The notes under the pieces are model-generated. The model saw nothing but the letters and a program-made list of their open reading frames with translations. It did not search any database and was not told the DNA's origin. From the NCBI RefSeq assembly GCF_027595985.1, contig NC_073306.1:102468984-102532983 (forward strand): DNA of 64,000 nt. Reading direction: 5' to 3'. Positions 11,801-23,840 of the stretch are shown here, in pieces. Made by a program: the position numbers and the translations under genes. Source of the stretch: Sorex araneus (taxonomy: Eukaryota; Chordata; Mammalia; Eulipotyphla; Soricidae). The stretch's first letter is position 1. Each line of letters begins with the position of its first letter.

Positions 11801-13292
11801 GTTTTATACTCAGAGCTTCCCACCATCCTAATCCTGATCAAAGGCACTCTCTTTCACTTTAAATATAAATATATATGTGTGTGTATATGATCATGTATAT
11901 ATGGCCTTTTCCACATGACTGAGTTCATAAGCGGCTCAGATAATAACTTTGCCTTGCCTCTCTTAGCATCCTTCACAATACATAACAATGTTTTACAGTG
12001 CAGTATGACTACTTAAATACTGAGCAAGGTAACCTAATCTTTTTATGATTAATACTGAATTTGAAATTGATCTCAGAGATACTGCTTACACCAACAGATC
12101 TTTATATTTGTTTTACTATACCACTCAATGACTTTCAAGTTGCATAAAGGGTTCCATCAAGTAGAAGCCTTCTTTAAGATGTTTAGAAATAAAGGAAATA
12201 AACCTGTCTACTTCTTAAACAGAAGATTATCTCAAGAAAACATGTTCTGTTTTAGGCTAGAGTTTACAAGTAGACTGAAGAATGCTTACACTTTGCAGGA
12301 AAAATGGTAGAGCAACAGCAACTTCTAGATAATAGATGATGTGTATATATAAGTATAATGCATACAAAATATCCGCATCTTTATGTATTAGGATAGTAGA
12401 CAGACAGCTGGACGACAGATATAGAGAGTTTAGGTGCATGCTTATTTTAAACTTAACATACCATGTAAACATGGTCAAGAGTCAGCACCATGACTTGTGT
12501 TCATCATTTGTCTACCAGGTACTGTACCAAAACATTCTTAATGTATAGTAATCCCACTCAATTACCACTAAAGCAATTAAACATGCTAGCATCACAATAC
12601 TATTAAACACAGCATTAAAGCCATGCATGAGGAGGTTTAACAAAGGGGCATTTTTTTTAACTGAGTTGTTGCAGAATGTCTTGGTAGCATTTACAGGAAT
12701 TAAAAGTATTTATTTACATAGCGACTGCCTCCAGAATAACTCCCTCTGAGAAAGTTCCCAAGGGGCAGTTATAATACTGTTCTGGAGTTGTAATAAAGCA
12801 AATGATTCTGTAAGTTCCATTGTGTGATTAACAAAGACACAGAACATTACTCAGATCACCAAACTGCTGTGTGCTCAGAGCGAAGCAGTTCCTCGTCTGA
12901 GAGCATGAACTTCTAGATATATTCCTCGGACTTGCCAAACCCAGTAGGGACGCTTAGTTGGAGCAGAGTCTAGAAACAGGATTTCCTTGTTGTTATGGCT
13001 TTATTCATGGCTTTTGTTTATTGCACAAGCAAACCAAGTATCATTTGTAAGTCTTTTTTAAAAAAGACTGCACATTCCTCAGGTGACTATTTTATCTTTT
13101 CAACAAACAATATTATTATTAACTACTGGCCACAAAAAAATATGAATCATGTGGTTGTCTTTCACTGATGAATCTGAGTTTATTTCTGAAGTCATAAACT
13201 TGTAAAAAATACTAATTATTTAGATGATATAATATATGGAAATAAAGCAAGCTTAAGAAAAAAATAGTTCATAATGAAAATCATCCAAAGGA
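11801..13292. other. Intergenic DNA, no gene seen
   Basis: Unique-looking sequence. The frames at 12128-12310, 12257-12478 and 12336-12548 overlap on opposite strands and have no domain. Confidence 0.45.
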
Positions 13293-13295
13293 ATG

Positions 13296-13472
13296 GCACA
13301 CGCTAGAGACATAGTACAGCAGGTAAGGCTCTTGATTTGCAGGCGGCTAACCCAAGTTTGATCTCCAGCACCCTATCTAGTTCCTGAGCCCCACCAGGAG
13401 TAATCCCTAAGAACAGAGCTAAGAATAAGTCTGAGCACTGTTGAGTGTGGCTTTTCACCCAAAACAAACAAA
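13296..13472 (+). repeat. Old type A SINE
   Basis: Diverged head ('gagacatagtacagcaggta'), box B-like 'agtttgatctcc', body 'ccaccaggagtaatccct' and an A-rich tail with 'aaacaaacaaaaaa'. It has many more substitutions than the TSD-flanked copies, so it is an older insertion. Confidence 0.8.
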
Positions 13473-15254
13473 AAAGCTGTAGCACTATAGAATATTTCTG
13501 AGTTCAAAAAGTAAAAACAAACTAAAACGTTAAAGCTCAAAACCAAAACATGAAGCACAACAGTCAAGAACATACCACTCTTAACATCAACGTCATTAAA
13601 TGACCAATATTCACATAACTAGAAGACTTTCTAGTTAGAAAGACTACACCAAGTTACAAAGGCTAAGCCCTAGAATCAAGAGAACAAACACCTCAGTCAC
13701 TAACATAGTTAAAATGGAGAGGCTTTTTTTTTTCAAGACATTATAACACAGAGAATGAAGTATAAGTGTTGACAATACCTACAACATCACAAAATCCACA
13801 GGAAAAGAATCCCGATGTAATGGATAGACCAACAAAAACTGAATATACATATATATATGTTATCTTAATTCATACAGAAGGAAGATCACAGCCAGATTTT
13901 ATGATTCTATTCAGCATGCATAGATTATGGAAGTACTATATCTACCTTGGCTCAATAAATAATATTAAATGAAGTAGGACTGATTCATTGCTGGCATAAA
14001 TATTTTCTGTATTACTACATTCCATGGACATTGATGCTTTAGTGTCTTTGCTCAGATATCACACACACCGCTATCATAACCATAAACTAAATGACTTCGT
14101 ACTCAGATGGCTGTTAGAAAATACTCACACTAATTGATAATGACATCATGCTGGTATGCATATTACAATGTAAACGAGGCTTCCAGACTCATTTATGACT
14201 CTTTTAGTCAAAGTTTAGTACTTATTACTTTCTTTTCATGGTTTGGAAGATTCTTTTTAATGCTGTGGGATTACTTATTCCTGCTGATTTTGCCCCTTGG
14301 AATTGGACCAAGAATACCAATCTTTAACTGTATTTTGGAACAGATGCTTACCAACAATGGAACTGAATCAAAATGCCTAATGAAAACCACATTACTGAAA
14401 GAAAACAATCAAAAAGAAAACTGATTAACATATTTATCCAGGAAGCCATTTGGTTTTATTAAAACTTTAAATTATTATTTTCATCAAAATATAATAAGTT
14501 TTCATGGTATTTTTTTAAGTCTGAAAAAAAGAAATCATCCAAACGATTACTTTATAACTGATATATTTTGAAAGGTAAATTAGAATCTATCTCAAACACA
14601 TGTGTAAGTTTAAGTGACTTTTCAGGGTCACACAAAAGATGCAAAAAATTAAGATGAAGAACTCTGAACTTCCACTGAAGAGCTTGCAAAATTCAATCAG
14701 ACTTAGCAAAACCTAGAAAGAAAACAATGCTGATAAAGTGCCCTACTTTTCTTTGAAGCTTGTTTGTGATGATTCACAGCCAAGACAGCATGACTTCCCT
14801 ATGTCTATAATTTGTCTAAGAATTTTTGTTTCTAGAATTTTTCTATTCACAACTAAGAAGTACAGAGGAAAATTAAATGTATGCGGAGTTGTGGTCTTGG
14901 TGACATGGAAAATATTATTCTTTAGGTTGTGTAAAGTTAATCAACCATATTAATTACTAGTAAATTCTTAAGTGCGACAAGCTTTACTTTTGCTGTGTTT
15001 AACACACTAACAAGATCATTGCACTATATTTAAAATAACTGCATAATACACATATAAATCACAACATGTAACACATCACCTAAACATTATTTACCGATCA
15101 CACGATAAATGTGGGGGAAGAAATTTGCTCTTATTTTCAAAGGGCTGAATACGTTTCAAAAATTCATAGAAGAGAGATGCGGGAATGGCAGGAGTGCGTT
15201 CGAGCCCCAGGATACCTTGCATAGCTGGATCCAGCACTTCCTATGTGGATCCAG

Positions 15255-15257
<3 letters not shown>
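13473..15257. other. Intergenic DNA, no gene seen
   Basis: AT-rich sequence. The 96-codon frame at 14134-14424 has hydrophobic residues but no conserved domain, no splice context and no neighbour that supports it. Confidence 0.4.
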
Positions 15258-15289
<32 letters not shown>

Positions 15290-15443
15290 ACCGACACACA
15301 CACAGACACACCACACACCACACACCACACACACACACACCACTCACACACACAGATATACACCACACACCTTATACACATACACCACACACACACACAC
15401 ACACACACCACACCAAACACACACACACAAACACACACACACA
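15258..15443. repeat. Compound (CA)n microsatellite
   Basis: About 186 bp of CA dinucleotides interrupted by CACCA, CAGA and ATATA units. It produces low-complexity His/Thr frames on one strand and Val/Cys frames on the other, none of which are genes. Confidence 0.95.
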
Positions 15444-16818
15444 TATTCATGCACAGGCACATGAACACAAAAAGAAGAAAAATCAATACAGGATCTACCA
15501 AACTGAAAGAGAAAAACACTTCATTACTGAAAATAAATTACTGAGATAAAACATTGGGATCAGAAATGATGGAAACACTAAGAAAACTAGACTGTGATGA
15601 TCTCACCAAGTGATATCACTAGTCATTTTTCAGTGGGGTAGTAATTTGGCAGAGGAATGGCTTGACAGTAGCTCTGCATTTTGCTTAGCTGAGAGCTTCC
15701 TTGTAGCATAATACATCATGGAACTGAAACCATTCAGCTTTGTTTTGCAATTCACAATTCAGCCCAGGTGGGCTACTATTACACAATAACCATGCAGCTG
15801 TTAGTATCATTGCCTAAATTGCCCTTCCTTTTTAAAATTTACAGTATAATCTGCTCAACCAATAGATACTAATGTCCAAAAACTCAGCTTTTATTTACCA
15901 TTTACTCCCTATAAAGGTCCAAAATGACTAACAAATCATTCTCAAAGGAATTCCAATTATGTTGCTTGTTCCCTTAAAGAGTATAAAGGAGTAAAATGTC
16001 AGCATTGTGTGTAAGAAATAAAGTACTCACAACACCTGCTAACAATACATATTGTATAAAGCACTTAGCCTGTAATGCATTTCTGGAAATCATTTCAGAA
16101 ATTTACAAACATAATTTTTGGCCTATCTCCCCACCACTCTAAAAACTAGCATATGCCACAGTTTTTAGCTGAATTGTCTGTTTTTCTGTTCCTGATGCTA
16201 ACACAGAGGGAGTATTTTGCACTGTATAGGCTATGTCAAATGCATAGATTTTTGTCAGTTAATGCTCGTAAAAATTAATAGCTTCCTCTGAAACTCTCTG
16301 ATCCCAGTGAAATTGTTCATTTATTTAACTAATTGTGTTTGCCTTCATTCAAAAGCTATTGGGCACATCCTAAGAGCTTTGTTCAGTCTGACAAAATGAT
16401 AAGAGTACATGTGTTTCTTCATTGGTTTGCAAGGCTTTTAAAACATTTTTTTATGTTTCTAAGTGTGTTCAGAGAGGATAATAAATTTAGTGGCTGATAA
16501 CTCAAAGATCAACCTAAGTGTAGTTTGTGACTTGTTAATATATAGCAGCTAAAATAACACTTTTTTTTCTAATAAGGAGATTATTGTTCTATATGCTTCC
16601 AGGCAATGCTTATTTACAAACTAAAAAAGCCCTTACTCTGTGTGTGTGTTTATTTTCTTTTTACTTTTCTTTTGCAACTTTTGTGGAATTTATATAGAGA
16701 CCATTTTCTCGTCACATTTTTATAACACCATATCTAAAATTCAGAAATAAATTAGCTCATGTCTTGTCCTTACATTAGCATCTTCCTTAATTCTTCGCAC
16801 TTTCTATGTAAGATTAAC

Positions 16819-16849
<31 letters not shown>

Positions 16850-17320
16850 TCTTTGTCTTTATTTGTTTCTTTTGTTTTAACTGTTTTTTTTAAGCTTCTA
16901 AAGTGGTAGCAAGCACGGTACACTCTTGGAGAGAGGATATCATAAGCACTATACTCAGGATCCCTGTCCTTATGGAGTTTAAGGTCTGACAGAAAGACAT
17001 ATTGAATCAATGATGCCCTAATTATTTTAATTACAACTTAGAGTAGTGTTTGGAACAATGAATGCAGTGAACTACGAGAGCAACTAAAAGGATGAGGAGA
17101 GGGTTTAAAATGATTTCAAGTTTGGAATTCTGAGACTGAGCTTTTGTGTGAAAGTGGGAGTGGTCACTGCAAATGCACAGACAGAATCATTTCTGACAGC
17201 TGACAGTTTTTGGGGGGAACCATTTGATTTCGAGGGAAATTAATTGTTCATTCTTTAAACAAGTATTTCTGGCCTCTTCATGGACAACCCAGACTACCTT
17301 GTGTTTCTTCTCTGTTACCC
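15444..17320. other. Intergenic DNA, no gene seen
   Basis: No gene or recognisable repeat apart from the TC microsatellite at 16819-16852. The minus-strand frame at 16804-17010 includes the translated microsatellite. Confidence 0.45.
16819..16852. repeat. (TC)n microsatellite
   Basis: About 34 bp of CT dinucleotide with one TATC interruption. Confidence 0.95.
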
Positions 17321-17548
17321 AATGCTGTAGTCACTGTCACTGTCATCTCTCATTGAGAGACTTATTGTTACTGTTTTTGGCATATCCAATACGCACGGGT
17401 AGCTTGCCAGGCTCTGCCTCCCGGCCTCGATACTCTCGGTAGCTTGCTGGGCTCTCCGAGAGGGGCGGAGAAATCGAACTTAGGTTGGCCGAGTGAAAGG
17501 CCAATGCCCAACCGCTGTGCTATCGCTCCAGCCCCAATGCTGTAGTCA
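17321..17548 (-). repeat. Type B SINE with 13-bp TSD
   Basis: The element is 17334-17535 between 'aatgctgtagtca' at 17321-17333 and 17536-17548. On the minus strand the head is 'ggctggagcgatagcacagc', and the far end reads 'gacagtgacagtga', the short tandem end typical of RTE-mobilised elements. The RTE-like segment just before the end is partly deleted. Confidence 0.93.
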
Positions 17549-17944
17549 AACATAAAATTAAATCCTGGGAAAGGGGGACCAATAGTGTCTAAAAGTCATG
17601 GGTGTCTTCTCATCCTGGACATAAAAGAGGTTATTCATGGGAGAAATCTTTGAGATTTGGAAAATTGGGGAGGCATCCTTGAAGGTGTTTAGGTGGAGCT
17701 ATAGGCCCTGTGGAGATTAATACACTGAATGAATGGTCATCTCTTTCTAATGTACTGCATTTTACTTTTTCCTTACTTCTTACATAATTGGACAATCAGA
17801 ACCTCCTGCCCAAATTGAACTCTGATTTATAAAACTAGGAAAAAATAGTCCAAAAATAGTCCAAGACAGGGCTGTATCAGACGTCCGACTTGATTCTGAT
17901 ACCTGCAAATTTCTGTAGCAGTTATCTTACATAAGAGACAGTAA

Positions 17945-18116
17945 AAAGTTACTGAATATATAAATATATACTTATATATTTATATTAAAATGTATTTATA
18001 TATAAACATATATAAATATATTTATATATTTATATTATAATAAAAAGTTACTGCATACATAAATATATGTGTAGTATATATATATACATTATATGTGTGC
18101 ATATATATATATTTAA
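17945..18116. repeat. AT-rich tandem region
   Basis: Long TATA/ATAT tracts. The unit 'aaaaagttactg' followed by 'ataaatata' occurs twice, near 17943 and 18041, so part of it arose by tandem duplication of about 95 bp. Confidence 0.8.
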
Positions 18117-19589
18117 AGAAATGCGCTTTTTGAAGAATTCAGAAAGGCTTTCTTGAAGGAGTTATATTAAACATTACACATCTATTTGTGACTGCATCCC
18201 TCTGATATGGCTATTTTACCTCCAAAATATTTTATTAACAGGAATACATCTGACATATTTTCTGACTACAATTCTGATGAACAATTTCTTCATTTGAACT
18301 AGCTGAAAGGTATCCTGATTTTTTGTTTTCTGTTTCTTCCAAATTACCTTTATTAATTATTTATTTCCTGGATTTTATGAAATGTGTTCACTGCCCAAGG
18401 ACTTCTGGGCTTGTGCATAAAATTTAAACTAAATTCAGCAACTAAAATCTCTCTAAAACTATAATGAAATTACCAAGTTAATGGAGCAGTATAATCAAAC
18501 CAGAGTTAAAAAATATGGTGTGGCCTTAATAGATGCCATAAGAACAAATGTCAATAGATATTGACAATTTGCCATGTGAAAGCATGACATTTATTATGTT
18601 TATATTCACATTGTCACACATTTATTATTTTTATGGTCCAGTTATGCTGAGTATATTGGAAGCACAGTATTGGATCTTATGGAAATAAAAGAAATAAACA
18701 ATTTTCCACTTTCCAAAAGTGAATTATTTGGAGTTTTTAAAAAATAGGACACATTAGAGGTCACCGGAAGGTTAGTCGATTGCAGAACTGTCTTTAAAAC
18801 TTGATCAAAAGATGAGTACTCTCAAAGAAATTTTCAATTTTATACATATTAGAAGGTGATAAAAATTGTACAGCATGAGGAGTATACTGAGAATAATATA
18901 GTGCATATCTGATAATTGGTAATATAGATCTTAAAAATTTCTCATAATTTGTAATTAGGTATGGTGATAGCTGTTAGCCAAATTTCTTTTAGTAATAATT
19001 CGCCAACATATACAAATACTAAATCATTAGATTGTACACCCCAAACTGAACTAATGTAAAATGTCAACTATGTATCAATATTTAATAAGATGGCAGAGTT
19101 TTCCAGAAGCTTCAAACATATGCCAGCACTCTTATGGTTCACAAACTTCTAACATCTTTTGTTTTAACAATCTCCTGATTTTAACTTCCAATGCAGTAAA
19201 TCACTGACATATTCAATACACCTGAACAAAAGTTCTTTGGGATTCTTCCATAATTTCTACAAAGTAAAAATAACATTAAATAAATCATTCTTGGTGTTCT
19301 GTATAAGCTGATTTGAGGAGAACACACCAATAACCTGAGGACCAAAAGAAAACTGGTAATATCTTTCAGATATGAGGTTAACTAAAGCAGGGTGTGGGTG
19401 GTAGGTTTGGGAAGGAAGGCCCAACAGCCAAGTCATAGGGATAAAGTGGGACTTAGTGAATGGGCTTGGGTGGTATTAGACATTTGTTCATTTTGAGCCC
19501 CATTCTCCAGGGGTGAGTTTTTATCCTTTCCCTGGAACACTCTCTGGAAAACACAAATCTGTTCTCAGTATTTTGGAGTTTGATGGGTT
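18117..19589. other. Intergenic DNA, no gene seen
   Basis: AT-rich sequence without a supported gene or a repeat I can name. Confidence 0.45.
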
Positions 19590-19850
19590 TTGTTTTGTTG
19601 GTCCCACCTATAAGCGATATTGTGTTCTCTTTCTTTGACTTCTTTCACTTTATATAGTGCCATCAGTATCTATCCATATTATCACAAATCCAAAATTTCC
19701 TTTTTATGCCAAATATTGTTCACTGTGTACGCACACCATGTTGTTTCCTTCATCCATGCATTCACCAATTAGACATTTCAGTTGTTCCCATCTGTTGGCT
19801 TTGAAATAATGCTACAGTGAATATGGGGAGCAAGATACCCTTTTGATTAG
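19590..19850 (-). repeat. Old L1 ORF2 3' fragment
   Basis: In reverse this resembles the ORF2 C-terminal region of L1 (compare 5850-6190 and 11310-11700): the plus-strand strings 'cacaccatgttgtttccttc', 'cattcaccaattagacattt' and 'gaaataatgctacagtgaat' follow the same order. It is strongly diverged and non-coding. Confidence 0.65.
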
Positions 19851-19937
19851 CTCAAGTTTGCTTTGTCTCCACATCCTTAGAAATACTTACAGTATCTTGT
19901 CCTTTCAGGAGCTTCATGACTGCGTGACTTCTTATTG

Positions 19938-20216
19938 TCTAGTTCTCCCTCTTGGAGAACCTGGCAAGCTACCGACAGTATCCTGCCCACATGGCAGAGC
20001 CTGGCAAGCTCCCTGCAGCATATTCAATATGTCAAAAACAGTAACAATGATGGGTCTCATTCCCCTGACCCTGAAAGAGCCTCCAATGCAGCACCGTTGG
20101 GAAGGACGAGTAAAGAGAGACTGCTAAAATCTCAGGGCTGGGCAAATGGGGATGTTACTGGCACCCGCTCGAACAAATCGATGATCAGTGGGATAACAGT
20201 GATACAGTGATTAGAA
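19938..20216 (+). repeat. Long type B element, 5'-truncated, with extended RTE segment
   Basis: It starts inside the body ('ggagaacctggcaagctacc'), then has an extra block absent from short type B copies ('cattcccctgaccctgaaag'), then 'agagagactgctaaaatctc' and the RTE-like tail 'gatgttactggcacccgctc'. The extra block also occurs at 57500-57560 and in family C. Confidence 0.8.
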
Positions 20217-20884
20217 AGTGATAGTTATATTGGTTATATTTCTTTTATCTTTTCTTTTTCAGTGGGGAAAATATTTAAACTCTGGCAGCCTGGTTCTTAC
20301 ACAAACGCCCATGATCCTTTGGAATAAGAGCAGCACTTAACTTCTCCCAAAAACTCTTTACAAACATCTGCTTGCACAGCACTTTTTATAGTTAAGATTC
20401 TGAATTCTAAGTGCTCCCAAACTGATTTCAGAGTATGCCAACCAGTTTATTTAAATCTGATTTACCAAATTTTGCTTAATTCCCTAAAACAAATGGAGGA
20501 ATAGACGGCAAGGACCTCATACAAGTGGTCAAAACACATTTAGAAATCATTCTTCAGAGGTCTATTACACATATATTAAAAGAAGCTTTTAGCTACAGAT
20601 AGAAATATATATGAGTACAATATTATACACATTTACACATTTATGGACATATATGCATCTCATTTTATCTTAAACTTTTCTCAAACATACTTCAAAGCTG
20701 TGTAAAATTTCATTTTTATGAATCTAGTTTGATTTATTCTGTCTGCATTATTACACATTCTTTCTTTCCCTCCCCCACCACAATAAAAATAAAATAAAGG
20801 TAAACTTATAAATGAGATTTGCAGATGTTTATGATTTTATTCTCTGGAAACATCTCTAGAACAGCAACTCCTAAGTGATTAAGT
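20217..20884. other. Intergenic DNA, no gene seen
   Basis: Unique-looking AT-rich sequence between a long type B element and the inverted RTE copy. Confidence 0.45.
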
Positions 20885-21570
20885 AAGCACTTGTATCACT
20901 TGTCACCCCAGTGATCTTCGATTTGCTCCAGCGGACGCCAGTAAAGTCTCCATTCATCCCTGTCATGAGCTAGTGTAGCCCTATGGTATCTGCTCACTCC
21001 AGGAACACGAAGAGCCTCAAATCATTTCTTCAGGATTTTTTTTTTTTTTGCTTTTTGGGTCACACCCAGCGATGCTCAGGGGTTACTCCTGGCTTTGCAC
21101 TCAGGAATTACTCCTGGCGATGCTTGGGGGACCATATGGGATGCTGGGGATCGAACCCGGGTCGGCCACGTGCAAGGCAAATGCCCTACCCGCTGTGCTA
21201 TCGCTCCGGCCCCACTCTCTTCAGGATTTTGATGAAGGAGTCTGACCACCTCGTTGGTGGGCGGCCACACGGTCTTTAGACGTCTTGTGGAATCCAGTCG
21301 GTAACAGCTCTAGTCCAGCGGTCATCTCTAAATCACATTACATGTCCAGCCTGTCTGATTTTTGACACGTTGGCTAATGAGACAGTGTTCCTGATTCTTG
21401 ATCATTTACAGAGGTCGGAACTCCAGATTCTTTCTCTCACTTAGTGAAATGTGATATTCCAAGCATAGCTCTTTTGATTCCTCTTTGGGATACCCAAATA
21501 GCGTTCTCGTCCTGTGTTTGTAGGGCCCAGGTCTCTGAGGCATATGTTAGTGCAGATTGAGTAAGCAAAC
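20885..21570 (-). mobile_element. RTE-clade LINE 3' fragment, reverse orientation
   Basis: Read on the minus strand, this gives the C-terminal third of an RTE reverse transcriptase and the 3' end. The plus-strand string 'gcatatgttagtgcagat' is the reverse of 'cactaacatatgcc' at 23356 in the forward copy, and 'agtagcccgatg'-type sequence precedes a 'gtatcacttgtcacc' terminus. A type A SINE (21040-21217) is inserted in it. The copy is diverged from the forward copy and carries frame breaks, so it is a dead fragment. Confidence 0.85.
21027..21230 (-). repeat. Type A SINE with 13-bp TSD, inside RTE
   Basis: The element is 21040-21217 between 'tcttcaggatttt' at 21027-21039 and 21218-21230. The T-run is at the left and the tRNA-like head at the right ('gctatcgctccggcccc'), so it lies in reverse. 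It is little diverged and therefore younger than its RTE host. Confidence 0.97.
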
Positions 21571-21639
21571 CTTTAAATTATGTGCATATTGACAAACAAT
21601 AGTGCCAAAGATTGGAAGATGCCGACCTTGACAACATCG

Positions 21640-23822
21640 ACGAGGAATAGGATCGAATGGTTCAGCACCTCCATGTCTGTGCGAAGAATTCCGAGAGTGA
21701 GAAAGCCACAAACAGACGCCTGTCTTCAAAAACTCTCAACCTCATTCGTCAACGTGGTTTGGCGTGAACCTCAGGCAACCACAAGCTAACATCCGAACTC
21801 ACAAAGCTGTACAGACATGCGATAAAGGAAGACCTCAAAGAAAGAAGAGCAGCAGTGTTGGCCAGTGCAGCAGAAGCCAGGAAAAGTATTCGCAATGCTC
21901 GCCTGTCCTTCGCCAACTACAAAACCAAGATGACTGCCGTCTGGCGTCCTGATGGATCTATCACATCCTCCAGAAAGGCAATGGAGAAAATTATTCACGA
22001 CTTCTACTCAGATCTCTTTGACAGCCATGTCCACCTGCCCACATACCAAATTCCGCAGGGTGGATATGTTGTTCCCAACATTCTCCCTTCTGAAATCCGA
22101 CACGCCATTTTGCTGGTAAAGACGAGAACAGCACCTGGTCCGGACAAGGTCAGACCTGAACACCTGAAGAATCTGCCGCCAGTACTCATCAATACACTGG
22201 CCCGACTCTTCACACACTACCTGTCTGAATGCAAGGTTCCATCCCAGTGGAAAACCAGTAGGACCGTTCTGTTGTACAAGAAGGGAGACATCCACGACAT
22301 CGGCAACTATCCCTCAATCTGCCTGTTGTCTGTTGTCTATAAGTTGTTCACTCGTGTCATCCTGAATAGAACAGGCAGAACACTAGACGAAGGACAACCA
22401 TGCTAGCAGGCCGGGTTCCGAAGAGGATTCAGCACGATAGACCATATCCACACAGTGACCAAACACATTGAAGTTTTGCGAGAGTTCAAGATGCCACTCT
22501 GTCTAACATTCATCGACTTAAAGAAGGCCTTCGATTCTGTTGAGACTGAGGCGGTCATTGAAGCCTTGGTCAAACAGGGCGTTCAAACTCAGTATATCAA
22601 AATCCTCCGAGAGCTGTATTGTGGATTCACCACCAGGATCTCACCATTGTACAAGGAAGTGATCATTGATGTAAAGAGAGGGGTGCGACAAGGTGATACC
22701 ATTTCTTTCTTTTTTTTTTTTTTGCTTTTTGGGTCACACCCAGCGATGCTCAGGGGTTACTCCTGGCTTTGCACTCAGGAATTACTCCTGGCGGTGCTTG
22801 GGGTTCCATATGGGATGCCGGGGATCGAACCCGGGTTGGCCGCGTGCAAGGCAAACGCCCTACCCGCTGTGCTATCGCTCTGGCCCAGGTGATACCATTT
22901 CACTGAAACTCTTCAGTGCCGCCCTTGAGAACATCATGCGATGACTGGAATGGGAAGGAATGGGAGTGAAGATAGATGGTCAGCAATTACACCACCTCCA
23001 CTTCGCTGATGACATCCTTCTCATAACGCCAAACATTAACCAAGCAGCACAAATGCTGGCTGACTTCGACCACGTGTGTGGAAAGGTCGGATTGCAGCTG
23101 AATCTCAACAAGACGATGTTCATGAAAAACAAACTGGTCCCTGAAGCTCCATTTGCTCTCAATGGAATGAACATCTCTGAATGCATCAGCTATGTGTACC
23201 TGGGTTGAGAAATCAACATGAGGAATGACTTGGTGCCAGAACTGCACAGGAGGAAGAGAGCAGCGTGGAATGCCTTCAAAAGCATTGAAGAGGTGGTTAA
23301 GAGAACGAAGAACCTCCAACTCCAGGCACATCTTTTTAATTCCACCGTTCTTCCTGCACTAACATATGCCTCAGAGACCTGGGACCTATGCAAGCAGGAT
23401 GAGAATGCTATTAGGGTATCCCAAAGAGGAATCGAAAGAGCTATGCTGGGAATATCATGTCTCACTCAAGTGAGAGAAGGAATCCGGAGTTCTAACCTCC
23501 ATCGACGGTCAAAAATCAGGGATGCTGTCTCGTTTGCCAAGGCATCAAAAATCAGATGGGCTGGTCATGTAATGCGATTCAGAGATGACCGTTGGTTAGA
23601 GCTGTTACAGACTGGATTCCACGGGACGTCAGAAAACCTCGTGGCCACCCACCAACTAGATGTTCAGATTTCTTCGTCAAATCTTTGAGTGAACGATTTG
23701 AGGCTCTTTCTGTTCCTGGAGCGAGCAGGTATCATTGGGCTACACTAGCTCTTGGCAAGGACAAATGGCGATGTTACTGGCGCCAGCTCGAGCAAATCGA
23801 AAATCAACGGGACTACAAGTGA
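21640..23822 (+). pseudogene. RTE LINE reverse transcriptase, broken
   Basis: The frame encodes a non-LTR reverse transcriptase that in life copies the element's RNA at the nicked target. Visible motifs in order: 'TAPGPDKVRPEHL' (about 22126-22165), 'QAGFRRGFSTIDHI' (22407-22448), 'LTFIDLKKAFDSVE' (about 22502-22545), 'RGVRQGD' (about 22678), and the catalytic FADD box (23002-23013). A C-terminal region follows with 'KIRWAGHVMRFRDD' and 'WATLALGKDKWRCYW'. Breaks: in-frame TAG at 22404-22406, SINE insertion with frame change, TGA at 22942-22944, TGA at 23206-23208, and a frameshift near 23590. The amino-terminal endonuclease is missing. The motif set fits RTE and is unlike L1 or BovB C-termini; it resembles RTE elements of parasitic nematodes as I know them. 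Confidence 0.9.
22691..22901 (-). repeat. Type A SINE with 15-bp TSD, inside RTE frame
   Basis: The element is 22706-22886, flanked by 'aggtgataccatttc' at 22691-22705 and 22887-22901. It sits exactly in the reverse transcriptase palm coding region, between the RGVRQGD and FADD motifs, and breaks the frame. It is nearly identical in its body to the copy at 21040-21217. Confidence 0.97.
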
Positions 23823-23840
23823 TACAAGTGATTGACAAGC

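Larger units (their letters stand above)
21571..23840 (+). mobile_element. RTE-clade LINE, 5'-truncated, forward orientation
   Basis: A 2.3-kb RTE LINE whose frame starts downstream of the endonuclease domain and runs through the reverse transcriptase to the 3' end. The terminus is 'gtgatacaagtgat', a short tandem repeat, not a poly(A) tail, as usual for RTE. The 3' ~70 bp match the tail of the type B SINEs. It is split by a SINE at 22706-22886 and abuts an inverted copy at its 5' side. Confidence 0.9.

Noticed and set aside
15109-15549. His/Thr-rich frames and their reverse Val/Cys frames
   Set aside because: They are translations of the CA microsatellite.
20983-21279. Recurrent peptide such as 'CFLGHTQRCSGVTPGFALRN' in many places
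   Set aside because: This peptide is the type A SINE translated; it recurs at 3112, 4298, 22693, 54303 and elsewhere and is not a protein family.
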